64,000 bases of DNA from UBA7330 sp965243485 (GTDB lineage Bacteria > Bacteroidota > Bacteroidia > Cytophagales > Cyclobacteriaceae). The notes below the pieces were generated by a model. It did no database searches. It saw nothing but the letters and a program-made list of their open reading frames with translations, and had not been told where the DNA came from. Shown here piece after piece: positions 40,726-48,592 of the stretch; position 1 is the first letter of the stretch, and each line of letters starts with the position of its first letter. The position numbers were made by a program, and so were the translations under genes. The stretch covers positions 4,650,001 to 4,714,000 of the forward strand of contig CBDEVP010000001.1 in NCBI GenBank assembly GCA_965243485.1, given 5' to 3'.

Positions 40726-42330
40726 TTATAGTGAAATTCCCCTTTTCCATACAATGAAATCGTGTTGCTCAAGCTGCATGGCTTTGGTCCGTTTTCCGCT
40801 TGCCACGGCAATCACTTCTTCAAGTATCTCCCGTCCTACTTCCTCAATGGTCTTTTCCCCGGAGATAATCTCTCCGGCATTCAAATCAATGATATCAGGC
40901 ATGGATTCAAATAACCTGGTATTACTGGAAATCTTGATAACAGGCGTAACCGGGTTTCCAGTAGGTGTACCCAGACCAGTTGTAAACAGAATGATGTTTG
41001 CTCTACTCCCGGCAAGACCTGTCGTCGATTCCACGTCATTCCCGGGGGTGCAAAGCAGGTTCAACCCCGGCTTCTTACTGGGTTCTGTATAATCCAGCAC
41101 ATCGGTAATAGGGGCAGTTCCTCCTTTCTTAGCTGCACCAGCTGATTTAATGGCATCAGTAATGAGTCCATCTTTGATATTGCCCGGAGAGGGGTTGTTG
41201 TCAAATCCTGAACCAACAGAAACAGCCCGGTCACTGTAAGCCTTCTGTATTTGAAGAAATTTTTCGGCAAGTGCCCTTGTCTGGCATCGGTCTACAATGT
41301 TTTGTTCTACCCCATTCAGCTCAGGAAACTCAGATAGTATCGTGGTACCACCCAGTGTATTGATCAAATCTGATGCAAACCCTACAGCCGGGTTTGCTGA
41401 AATTCCTGAAAATCCATCCGATCCACCACACTCCAGCCCTACTACAAGCTTTGACAATGGTGCAGGCTGCCTGTTTGTTTCATTGACCTTTTTCAGGTGG
41501 TCGATCGTTTCTGAAATGGCTGTTTTGATCAGTGTTTCCTCAGACCTGATCTTTTGCTGCTCCAGGTATATGACTGGCTTATCTGACTCAGGATACAGTT
41601 CAGACTGCACTTCCTTAAACCAGTCAATTTGCGCATGCTGACATCCCAGGCTCAGAACTGTAGCTCCTGCCACATTGGGGTGGTGCACATATCCGGCCAA
41701 CAGCCGGAGTAACGCCTCCGAATCCTGTCGGGTCCCTCCACAGCCTCCGTCGTGGTAGAGAAACCTGATCCCATCTATGTTTTCAAATACCCTTTGCTTT
41801 TTTTGAAATTGAACCTGGCTTTCTGATCCCAGCAATCCATGGGCATAAGAGATATATCTGTTTTCGTTTTTGTATCCAAGGGATATTTGCAACGTTTCCT
41901 CTATGACCCTGAGGTTTCTGTTCTCACAAAACACAAGAGGTATAAACAACCAGTAGTTCGCGGTGCCTACCCGTCCGTCCCTCCTATGATACCCCAGGAA
42001 CGTTTTCTCTTTGAAAGCAGTGACATCAGGAGCGGTCCATTTCAGATCTACCTCCCTGAGCTCGGTAGGGTCAGCAATGTGGGTTAGGTTCTCGGTATTA
42101 ATCCATCCACCTGCGTTGATGGGTTTTATAGCTTTACCTACGCTTACTCCATATTGTGTAAGTATATCATCCACCTTCAGGTCTTGCAAACTGATCTTAT
42201 GCTTGGCAGGAATATTCTCTTCAACAGAGAAACTAGAGCCCTCAAATGAATAAACTCCAGGTGCTATATCTACAAGTGCAACGAGGCAGTTGTCAGAAGG
42301 ATGAATCTGTAAAAATCTATTATCTCCCAC
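40726..42330 (-). CDS. UxaA/GarD-family sugar-acid dehydratase
   Basis: A 534-residue protein of the altronate/galactarate dehydratase family. Residues about 1-95 are the SAF domain ('LQIHPSDNCLVALVDIAPG'). The catalytic part follows with 'GYHRRDGRVGTANYWLFIPL', 'HDGGCGGT', 'GLECGGSDGFSGISANPAVG' and the C-terminal 'TGLAGSRANIILFTTGLGTPTG'. Cysteine residues for iron or metal binding are kept. Here it probably dehydrates L-fuconate to the 2-keto-3-deoxy acid, a step more often done by enolase-superfamily fuconate dehydratases, which are absent. It is the first gene of the operon and has a LacI-like operator about 125 bp upstream. Confidence 0.9.
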   Translation of the reverse strand: MGDNRFLQIHPSDNCLVALVDIAPGVYSFEGSSFSVEENIPAKHKISLQDLKVDDILTQYGVSVGKAIKPINAGGWINTENLTHIADPTELREVDLKWTAPDVTAFKEKTFLGYHRRDGRVGTANYWLFIPLVFCENRNLRVIEETLQISLGYKNENRYISYAHGLLGSESQVQFQKKQRVFENIDGIRFLYHDGGCGGTRQDSEALLRLLAGYVHHPNVAGATVLSLGCQHAQIDWFKEVQSELYPESDKPVIYLEQQKIRSEETLIKTAISETIDHLKKVNETNRQPAPLSKLVVGLECGGSDGFSGISANPAVGFASDLINTLGGTTILSEFPELNGVEQNIVDRCQTRALAEKFLQIQKAYSDRAVSVGSGFDNNPSPGNIKDGLITDAIKSAGAAKKGGTAPITDVLDYTEPSKKPGLNLLCTPGNDVESTTGLAGSRANIILFTTGLGTPTGNPVTPVIKISSNTRLFESMPDIIDLNAGEIISGEKTIEEVGREILEEVIAVASGKRTKAMQLEQHDFIVWKRGISL

Positions 42331-42453
42331 GTCTTAATAATTGTCATTTAGCTAAGTCACAACCATCAAGACCTGATGCAACCACTAAATTTTCTATTCT
42401 ACGATTCTAGGGAGGTTTATGGCCCGGAGCAACTGTTTAAGCAGAATATCGAT

Positions 42454-42469
42454 GCGCAACCGTTTGCGT
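42454..42469 (-). promoter_or_regulatory. LacI/PurR-type operator upstream of the sugar-oxidation operon
   Basis: On the minus strand this reads ACGCAAACGGTTGCGC, 14 of 16 positions as in the PurR consensus ACGCAAACGTTTGCGT. It lies about 125 bp before the UxaA-family start. A weaker related site, GCAACTGTTTAAG, lies at 42429-42441. The regulator itself is not in the window. Confidence 0.55.
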
Positions 42470-42486
42470 AAAACAGAATCAAGATG

Positions 42487-43416
42487 CTATTTCAATGGTA
42501 CTCCCCTAACCGGCCTGCCATTTGTTGTTAGTACCTGGAAGTCGTGGACACGATATCCACTATAAGACCACACCATTTCCTTTTTTCTGTTAACCTCGAA
42601 AAGCTTTATTCCCTCTTTTGCTGCATAGCTCGCAATCACTGTATTTCCATTGGGCAGTCGTTGTGCTCCACAGGGATCCTGGAATACCTTATCTTCAAAA
42701 TCTTAATTAGATATCTTCCAGATAACTTCGCCATTTTTATCAACTTCGATGGTCTTATTGCCGTGGGTAAGATTGATCAATGTATTACCATTTTTCAATC
42801 TAATGGCTGTGAATGGCCAGTTCTCGGCTTCTCTGCCTCCCAGTTCAGCAAGATCAGTTTTGAAGGTTTTTACGACATCTCCTTTTGATGTATACTCTTT
42901 CACCGCAAAGGCCAGCAGGTGCGGCACCAGGTAATTGCCATTTGGTAATTTACGGACCATTCTGGTTTGCATATGCACATTGTCCGTCTCAGGTTGAAGG
43001 GGAACATCAACTACAATGTCCCCATCCTGATTCACTTCAATGATTCGCGGATTATCTACCGAAGATTCTGTGATGAGGGTATTTCCGTTTTCCAACCGAA
43101 CGGCAGTTCCCAATTCCAGTTTTCCTTCCTGTTTTTGCGGTTCATAGGTGAAAATCACATTTTTATCCTTGTCATACTCTTGTACTATATCAGCCCAGCA
43201 GATCAACACATTTCCGTTTGGAAGTACGTAGCCATCCCTGGCTCCTTTCCTACCTGAATCCCAGACTACTTTTCCGTCTTCATCTACAATACCAGTAAAC
43301 TCAGGACCAGCAATAAACAGCGAATGTTTAATGGATTTCTTTTGCGCTAAGGATGAAAATGTAAATGTGATAACAAGTAATAGAACGAGTAATTTATAAG
43401 TGCTTTTGAATCTCAT
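42487..43416 (-). pseudogene. exported beta-propeller protein interrupted by an in-frame TAA
   Basis: The frame starts with a signal peptide (MRFKSTYKLLVLLLVITFTFSSLA) and carries repeated 'LPNGN'/'LENGN'/'LKNGNT' propeller motifs (PQQ/arylsulfotransferase-like). It meets TAA at 42703-42705, giving 237 residues. The same frame continues without shift: 'DFEDKVFQDPCGAQRLPNGN', then 'SYSGYRVHDFQVLTTNG', to a second stop at 42487-42489. The downstream part is clearly the missing blade, so one codon (probably GAA to TAA) changed. Intact length would be 309. The role is unknown. It could still make a truncated propeller, so loss of function is likely but not proven. Confidence 0.8.
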
Positions 43417-43492
43417 GTCCTTTTTGTTAGGTAAGGTTAATTTATATCGAAGTGCTTTTGTTCTGATACAATATCACACTTCTATTTCTTGA

Positions 43493-43639
43493 TTATGAAA
43501 GGATATCCCTGATAATATTCCCATGAACATCGGTCAATCGAAAATCACGCCCCCCGAAGCGGAATCTCAATCGCTCATGATCGATTCCCATGAGATGCAG
43601 CATGGTCGCATGCAGGTCATGAATGTTTCCAACATTTGT
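43493..43639 (-). pseudogene. C-terminal remnant of a DUF1501 protein
   Basis: The last ~48 codons match the end of DUF1501 proteins: 'IHDLHATMLHLMGIDHERL' and 'FRFGGRDFRLTDVHG', then 'NIIRDILS' and stop. The rest of the ~450-residue gene is gone. What lies upstream in frame ('QTRMQFTQRVVFWKSNE') is not DUF1501. DUF1501 genes usually pair with DUF1553 genes, and none is nearby. Confidence 0.7.
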
Positions 43640-43782
43640 CTCATTAGATTTCCAAAAGACAACCCTTTGCGTAAACTGCATTCGTGTTTGCACAGACAAT
43701 ACTTATATAACTACAAATTTGAAATATGTAATAAAAATAGAGGGCTGAAACACCAATAGGCTGATCAGTAAAACAACTTTAT

Positions 43783-45396
43783 TTATTGGGGATGATTGCC
43801 GTCCAAATCCACCTGCTTCGTTCCCTCAAAGGCCTCGTCCGCATTGGTTTGGATCGCATTTGGGGTATGTTGCTCCTGATCAGTTACGATTTCAAAAGCC
43901 CAGGCATATTGACTTTGTCCCAAATCTGATGGTGGAGTGATTTTTAGACCATCAGCGGTCATTTCATAGCTCACGGCCCCGCTTGTGCCAAACAAACGGA
44001 CGGATTTCACCTGGTCTGCACTCCAGCCTTTTGTTGCTTTAATAACGAGGGGTAGCTGCGGTTTTTCCAGGGCAATCGCGTAAAGGGTTTTGCCTTTGGT
44101 GGTGAAGGCGAGATGTCCCTCTTCCTGCCAGTATTCTTTCCAGTAGCGGGTACCATAAATGGCATCCCCATTTATTTTCAGCCATTCACCCATGGCCTTC
44201 AGACGCTCTACCTGCTCCGGCACCAGGGTCCCGTCCGCCTTTGGCCCGATATTGATCAGGAAGTTGCCGTTGCGACTCACGACTTCTACCATTTCATGGA
44301 TCACGCCTTCCACGCTTTTGTAGGTATCTCCCTCCAGGTAGCCAAACGAAGTTCCGAAGGTGGTACAGCTCTGCCATTTCGGGCCGATCACTTCCAGCTT
44401 CAGGTTATCCTTTTCCAGGCAGCCCACTCCATCTGGCCAGTTCCGGTTTTTTCCCTTATTGTTGACATACACGGCCTGACCATTCTCTGCTCCATTGTTC
44501 ATAAAATCGGTGATCATGCCCCGCACCTGATCGTCAAAATACTGGATAACCGGCTTCGCCACGCCTTTACGGACATTGTTTCCGTCACGGGTATAGATCG
44601 GGAAGTCATCCATCCACAGCATATCAGGTTGGTACTTCTCCTGGATTTCTTTCCATCGGGCTACATATTCATCCACGGCTTCCTTGCTGAAGCCAAATGG
44701 GCCATAGAGGGATGCTGCTTCCGGGACCTGTTTAATCTCCTCTACGATATGTGGGCGTGGTTTGGCATCCACCACGTACTTTTCGGTAGTGAAAAAGCTC
44801 GTATGCCGTTCCCGATGGTATGAGGGGGCATACTTGAGGCCGTATTTTCGTACGGCACTTCCGAGGTCTCCCACTAGGTCGCGCTTAGGGCCTTTGTCTA
44901 CTGCATTCCATGGAGTCAGGTCTGAATCCCAATTCGCCCAACCATCGTGATGCTCGGCAGTCAATACGACATATTTGGCACCTACATCCGCAAAGAGGCT
45001 GGCCCAGGCGTCCGGATCCCATTTTTCTGCAGTGAATTCCGGAATGATGTCTTTGTATCCAAACTCCGGTGGTGCAGAGCCCCAACGTTCCCTCAGATAA
45101 TTATAGTAATGTGCGGAATCTTCATAGATCAGTTTGGGTACGTGCTCGGCATATCCCCGCCCCCCTTTACGGTAACCAATGGCACTGTAAGGGCCCCAAT
45201 GAATGAAAATACCAATTTTACCATCGTCAAACCAGGCTGGCACTGGCATCTTTTGCAGGGATTCCCAGGAACCATCGTAGGGGGGTGCTGAATCGTTGGG
45301 TTTTTCACTAACTGAATTGCAAGAACTTAGTATTCCAAGCACCAGAAAGACGATACTTATTAATAACTTCATTTGTTGATCAAAAGTATTTTTCAT
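43783..45396 (-). CDS. GH29 alpha-L-fucosidase (lipoprotein)
   Basis: A 537-residue lipoprotein (lipobox 'GILSSC', about residue 26). The TIM-barrel starts at 'WFDDGKIGIFIHWGPYSAIG', then 'KYVVLTAEHHDGWANWDSDL'. The nucleophile is probably Asp263 in 'PDMLWMDDFPIY'. The GH29 end domain 'NFLINIGPKADGTLVPEQVERLKAMGEWLKINGDAIYGT' signature is present in parts. It removes alpha-linked L-fucose in the periplasm, feeding the FucP pathway. A perfect palindrome lies 22 bp upstream of its start. It is the last gene of the large sulfatase/GH block on this strand, with 199 bp separating it from the esterase gene, so it may have its own promoter. Confidence 0.92.
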   Translation of the reverse strand: MKNTFDQQMKLLISIVFLVLGILSSCNSVSEKPNDSAPPYDGSWESLQKMPVPAWFDDGKIGIFIHWGPYSAIGYRKGGRGYAEHVPKLIYEDSAHYYNYLRERWGSAPPEFGYKDIIPEFTAEKWDPDAWASLFADVGAKYVVLTAEHHDGWANWDSDLTPWNAVDKGPKRDLVGDLGSAVRKYGLKYAPSYHRERHTSFFTTEKYVVDAKPRPHIVEEIKQVPEAASLYGPFGFSKEAVDEYVARWKEIQEKYQPDMLWMDDFPIYTRDGNNVRKGVAKPVIQYFDDQVRGMITDFMNNGAENGQAVYVNNKGKNRNWPDGVGCLEKDNLKLEVIGPKWQSCTTFGTSFGYLEGDTYKSVEGVIHEMVEVVSRNGNFLINIGPKADGTLVPEQVERLKAMGEWLKINGDAIYGTRYWKEYWQEEGHLAFTTKGKTLYAIALEKPQLPLVIKATKGWSADQVKSVRLFGTSGAVSYEMTADGLKITPPSDLGQSQYAWAFEIVTDQEQHTPNAIQTNADEAFEGTKQVDLDGNHPQ

Positions 45397-45417
45397 TGTT
45401 TTTGGGAAAGTTTTATC

Positions 45418-45439
45418 AAATAACCCAAATGGGTTATTT
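45418..45439. promoter_or_regulatory. perfect palindrome upstream of the GH29 gene
   Basis: The arms AAATAACCCA (45418-45427) and TGGGTTATTT (45430-45439) pair completely across a 2-bp AA spacer. It lies 22 bp before the GH29 start. It is either a dimeric-regulator operator or a 5'-UTR hairpin. I did not find a second copy in the window. Confidence 0.55.
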
Positions 45440-45595
45440 ACTCCTTACAGTTGTTGTGCAAACCTTTGTCTAAAAATCTAGTAGTCGAGTTCACATATCT
45501 AAAAAAATCATGAAAAAATAGCTGAAACTAAAAGCTAATGATTATACAAAAACACTGTTTAGTTCTATTAAAAAAATATTGGATTATTTAATTAC

Positions 45596-47137
45596 CTATC
45601 TTTCCCAATTATCCGTCCTAAATGGATAAGCCGGTAGCTCGCTTGCATTGACCAAATTAACGGATGGTTTACCAGAAAAGGCATAACGAACATACTTAGG
45701 CTGGGATACATTGGGCGAGCTTAAGACCACAGTTTCTCCTTCAATGCGTGCGTCAGCTTTTTCCCATTTCCCGCGATCATCTGCTATCCAAAAGCCTGTA
45801 GGAGCCTTTCCGTTTATTGTTTTGAGACCATTCGCATAATTAAAATGAATGATTAGTTGATATCCCTTTTGATCAACACTTTTTAAAACTGGCCCTGTGG
45901 CCAAAATATCCATATCAAATGTATTTTTTGCAGCCAGAAGTGCTCCTCTTTGACCAATTGGAAGCTTATCTGTCGGATGGACGTTGCTTATATCTCCCAG
46001 ATCAATGGTATTGATCACTGATGTGTGGGGGAGCTTCAACGCAGCAAGCTGAGATTCACGCATCCAGGCCCAGGAAGGCTCAGTTGGGCTTTCAGGATCC
46101 ACCATTCCCTCGGTTCCTTTTCCATAGCCCGGCAGCATTACCACCATAAAATGCATGGCATCATTTTGCCATTCATGCCGATATTTCTGGATCCACTGCG
46201 TCAAAACATCATCATACTCTTTGATGCCCGCCACCCGATGAAACCATTTGGTATCGTCTACCTCAGGCATTCCAGACATATAACGGGTATTGCGTTCCCC
46301 CTGATACCAGAGGAGACCTCTGCAGGCGAAAGGGATGAGTGGATGCATCATAGCATTGTACAAAACATTGGGTTGACGTCTTAAAAAGATATCCTCCTGA
46401 CTGTTCCAGTCATCAGACTTGCTCAAAATTTTATTTATTCGGGAAATCCTGGCTGTATCAAAATCAAACTCGTCCATAATTGTTTTAAAATGAGGCAATT
46501 CCTTTGTCATATCTCGTGGCATCCAGGCCTCAATGGACGAGCTCCCCCAGGATGCATGAATGATTCCTACGGGTACATCCGCGAGATCATTCAGGAAGTA
46601 AGCAAAAGAAAAAGCAACAGCGCTGGTAGGATGTGTGGGTTTCCATACTCCTGAGACTGTTTCCTGCTCCTCAAGGGCAACGATTCGCTTTACTTCGAAA
46701 CTACGAATGTTGCTGGCAAAAGGCACCAGTCCCCTCACCTCTGGCACATTAGATACCCCGAATTGCATGTTGGATTGTCCTGAACAGATCCATACGTCTC
46801 CAACCAAAATATCGGAGAGTATTACCACACTCTTTCCAGTGATGACCAATTCCCTACCTACTGTGGAGGCTTCTAAGGGGTCCAGCATGACCATCCATTT
46901 TCCATCTTTACCAGTTTGCGTGGATTTGGTTTGTCCTGCAAAGCTTACCTCAATTTTTTCCTTTGGTGAACTTACTCCCCAGATGGGGACCGCAGTTTCC
47001 CTCTGCAATACCATATGATCTGTAAAAATACTGGCTGGTTTGAGTTGCTGTGCGAAGGTTGATGAGTACAACAAGGCGAATACCAACATTGATACAAACC
47101 CTCTTTTTAATGTAAAATGTTGCATTTTTACAATCAT
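45596..47137 (-). CDS. SGNH sialate-O-acetylesterase-like enzyme
   Basis: A 513-residue exported protein (signal peptide ending 'LLYSSTFA-QQLKPASIF'). Residues about 25-110 form an N-terminal beta-sandwich. The SGNH hydrolase core holds the catalytic Ser in 'WICSGQSNMQFGVSN', the oxyanion Gly/Asn in 'IIHASWGSSSIEAWMP' and 'GLLWYQGERNTR', and a late 'ISNVHPTDKLPIGQRGAL' with the Asp-His type pair. Such enzymes remove acetyl groups from sugars. In a fucan locus it probably deacetylates the glycan before GH action. It is separated by 7 bp from a sulfatase gene, so it belongs to that operon. Confidence 0.88.
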   Translation of the reverse strand: MIVKMQHFTLKRGFVSMLVFALLYSSTFAQQLKPASIFTDHMVLQRETAVPIWGVSSPKEKIEVSFAGQTKSTQTGKDGKWMVMLDPLEASTVGRELVITGKSVVILSDILVGDVWICSGQSNMQFGVSNVPEVRGLVPFASNIRSFEVKRIVALEEQETVSGVWKPTHPTSAVAFSFAYFLNDLADVPVGIIHASWGSSSIEAWMPRDMTKELPHFKTIMDEFDFDTARISRINKILSKSDDWNSQEDIFLRRQPNVLYNAMMHPLIPFACRGLLWYQGERNTRYMSGMPEVDDTKWFHRVAGIKEYDDVLTQWIQKYRHEWQNDAMHFMVVMLPGYGKGTEGMVDPESPTEPSWAWMRESQLAALKLPHTSVINTIDLGDISNVHPTDKLPIGQRGALLAAKNTFDMDILATGPVLKSVDQKGYQLIIHFNYANGLKTINGKAPTGFWIADDRGKWEKADARIEGETVVLSSPNVSQPKYVRYAFSGKPSVNLVNASELPAYPFRTDNWER

Positions 47138-47144
47138 ATAAAAT

Positions 47145-48575
47145 CTATTTCTTAAGCGGAATAGCTGCTTCTACAAATCCTGCCGGACGACATTGATCAC
47201 TCAAACTGTTGTCCTTCCCAAGCTCTTTTTCAATGGCATCAAACTCCGCTTTCAATTTTTTGACAATCTCCGGATATTGATCGATCATATTGTGCGTCTC
47301 CCCTATATCATCTACAAGATTGAAAAGCAGGCGTTCATTGTCTCGTTCATGGTATTTCCAGTCACCAGACCTTACGGCTTGTAACTGATTGCGATGATAA
47401 TAGAAAAAGTGTTCATGTGGTGATGCTGCACCTTCACTGAGCACCGGCCAGATATCTTTCCCATCAATGACCCGATCCTGAGGCACTTCAGCTCCCGCAA
47501 GTCGGGCAAACGTGGGCAATAAATCCATTGTGGTCAACACCGCATCAGTAGTGGCTCCACCGGGAATCGCTGTCGGCCACCAGGCGATGGCCGGCTCACG
47601 CATGCCTCCTTCAAACGTGTCCCCTTTTCTTCCACGTAACCCACCTGTGCTGCCCAGCCCTCCCCGGGCCGGTCCATTATCCGAAGTGAAAATGACCAGT
47701 GTATGCTCATCCAGCCCATTGTCTGAAAGCGCCGCCAGGATTTCACCTACCGAATCGTCGATGGTACTAATCGCCTGGGGGTATATCTGGTCACGAAGTG
47801 GATAGTTGACCGTACCATTTTCCTGTGCCAACATGGTCTGTATGGAGTCAGGTGCCTGTTTCAGTTGTGCGGGCGAGGAATATACCGGCCGGTGTGGCAA
47901 TGGATGCGCGATGTACAGAAAAAATGGGTTTTCTTTATTTCGCTCAATGAAATCTATCGCCCGATCCGTGATCCGCTGCGTGAGGTGATTCATGTCCGGA
48001 TTTAGTTCAATGACCTCCTCACCATCAAGCAATGGCAGATCCGGAAAATTATACTTCTTGTTGTTTTGATGCCATGGGTGAATGTCATGACTGTATGGCA
48101 AACCGAAAAATTCATCAAAGCCTTGCCTGGTGGGCAAAAATGGCGGCTGATCGCCCAAGTGCCATTTGCCCATCATGCCCGTGGCATAGCCCCTGGGTTT
48201 CAGCATCTCTGCGATGGTAACTTCATCCGGGTGAATTCCTCGGTTGTCTGCGGCGAGAAAGACTCCATCCGCCATGTGGATACGTTTGGGGTAGCAGCCC
48301 GTCATTAATGCCGCCCGGGAGGGCGTACACACAGGTGCTGCTACATAAAAGCTGGTTAATTTGATTCCTTCGGCAGCCATCCGGTCAAGGTTTGGGGTGC
48401 TGACATGATCTCCACCAAAACAGCCCAGATCACCATATCCCTGGTCGTCTGTAAAGATAATAACGAAGTTGGGAGGCTTTTTTTCTTCCTGAAATTGTCG
48501 ATGTGAACAACCAAGGCCCATAACCAATATAGTTATTGCTAAAATGTTAACCTGTATTGTGTAGTGTCTGGTCAT
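47145..48575 (-). CDS. family S1 sulfatase, lipoprotein (476 aa)
   Basis: A 476-residue type I sulfatase with lipobox 'VMGLGC' (Cys23). The metal motif is 'FTDDQGYGDLG' (Asp43, Asp44). The formylglycine site is Cys83 in 'VCTPSRAALMTG'. Family motifs 'GMMGKWHLGD', 'FTSDNGPARGGLG' and the C-terminal subdomain are complete. It removes a sulfate ester from a glycan in the periplasm, and needs a maturation enzyme that is not in the window. It is closely related to the sulfatase at 52381-53844 (same 'QGFDEFFGLPYSHDI' type stretch), so the two are paralogues. The neighbours are a GH116 gene and an SGNH esterase. Confidence 0.94.
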   Translation of the reverse strand: MTRHYTIQVNILAITILVMGLGCSHRQFQEEKKPPNFVIIFTDDQGYGDLGCFGGDHVSTPNLDRMAAEGIKLTSFYVAAPVCTPSRAALMTGCYPKRIHMADGVFLAADNRGIHPDEVTIAEMLKPRGYATGMMGKWHLGDQPPFLPTRQGFDEFFGLPYSHDIHPWHQNNKKYNFPDLPLLDGEEVIELNPDMNHLTQRITDRAIDFIERNKENPFFLYIAHPLPHRPVYSSPAQLKQAPDSIQTMLAQENGTVNYPLRDQIYPQAISTIDDSVGEILAALSDNGLDEHTLVIFTSDNGPARGGLGSTGGLRGRKGDTFEGGMREPAIAWWPTAIPGGATTDAVLTTMDLLPTFARLAGAEVPQDRVIDGKDIWPVLSEGAASPHEHFFYYHRNQLQAVRSGDWKYHERDNERLLFNLVDDIGETHNMIDQYPEIVKKLKAEFDAIEKELGKDNSLSDQCRPAGFVEAAIPLKK

Positions 48576-48592
48576 TGTTGTTCTTTGAAGGA

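Noticed and set aside
39933..40811. Longer start (292 aa) for the second SDR
   Set aside because: It overlaps the UxaA-family gene by 86 bp, and the extra 30 residues are non-homologous. The Met at 40721 is the better start.
42703..42705. TAA as a recoding or selenocysteine-type site
   Set aside because: Selenocysteine uses TGA, and no recoding hairpin is visible. A point mutation is simpler.
44113..44823. 236-codon open frame on the plus strand
   Set aside because: It lies wholly antisense to the GH29 gene, has no recognisable family, and reflects codon bias of the real gene.
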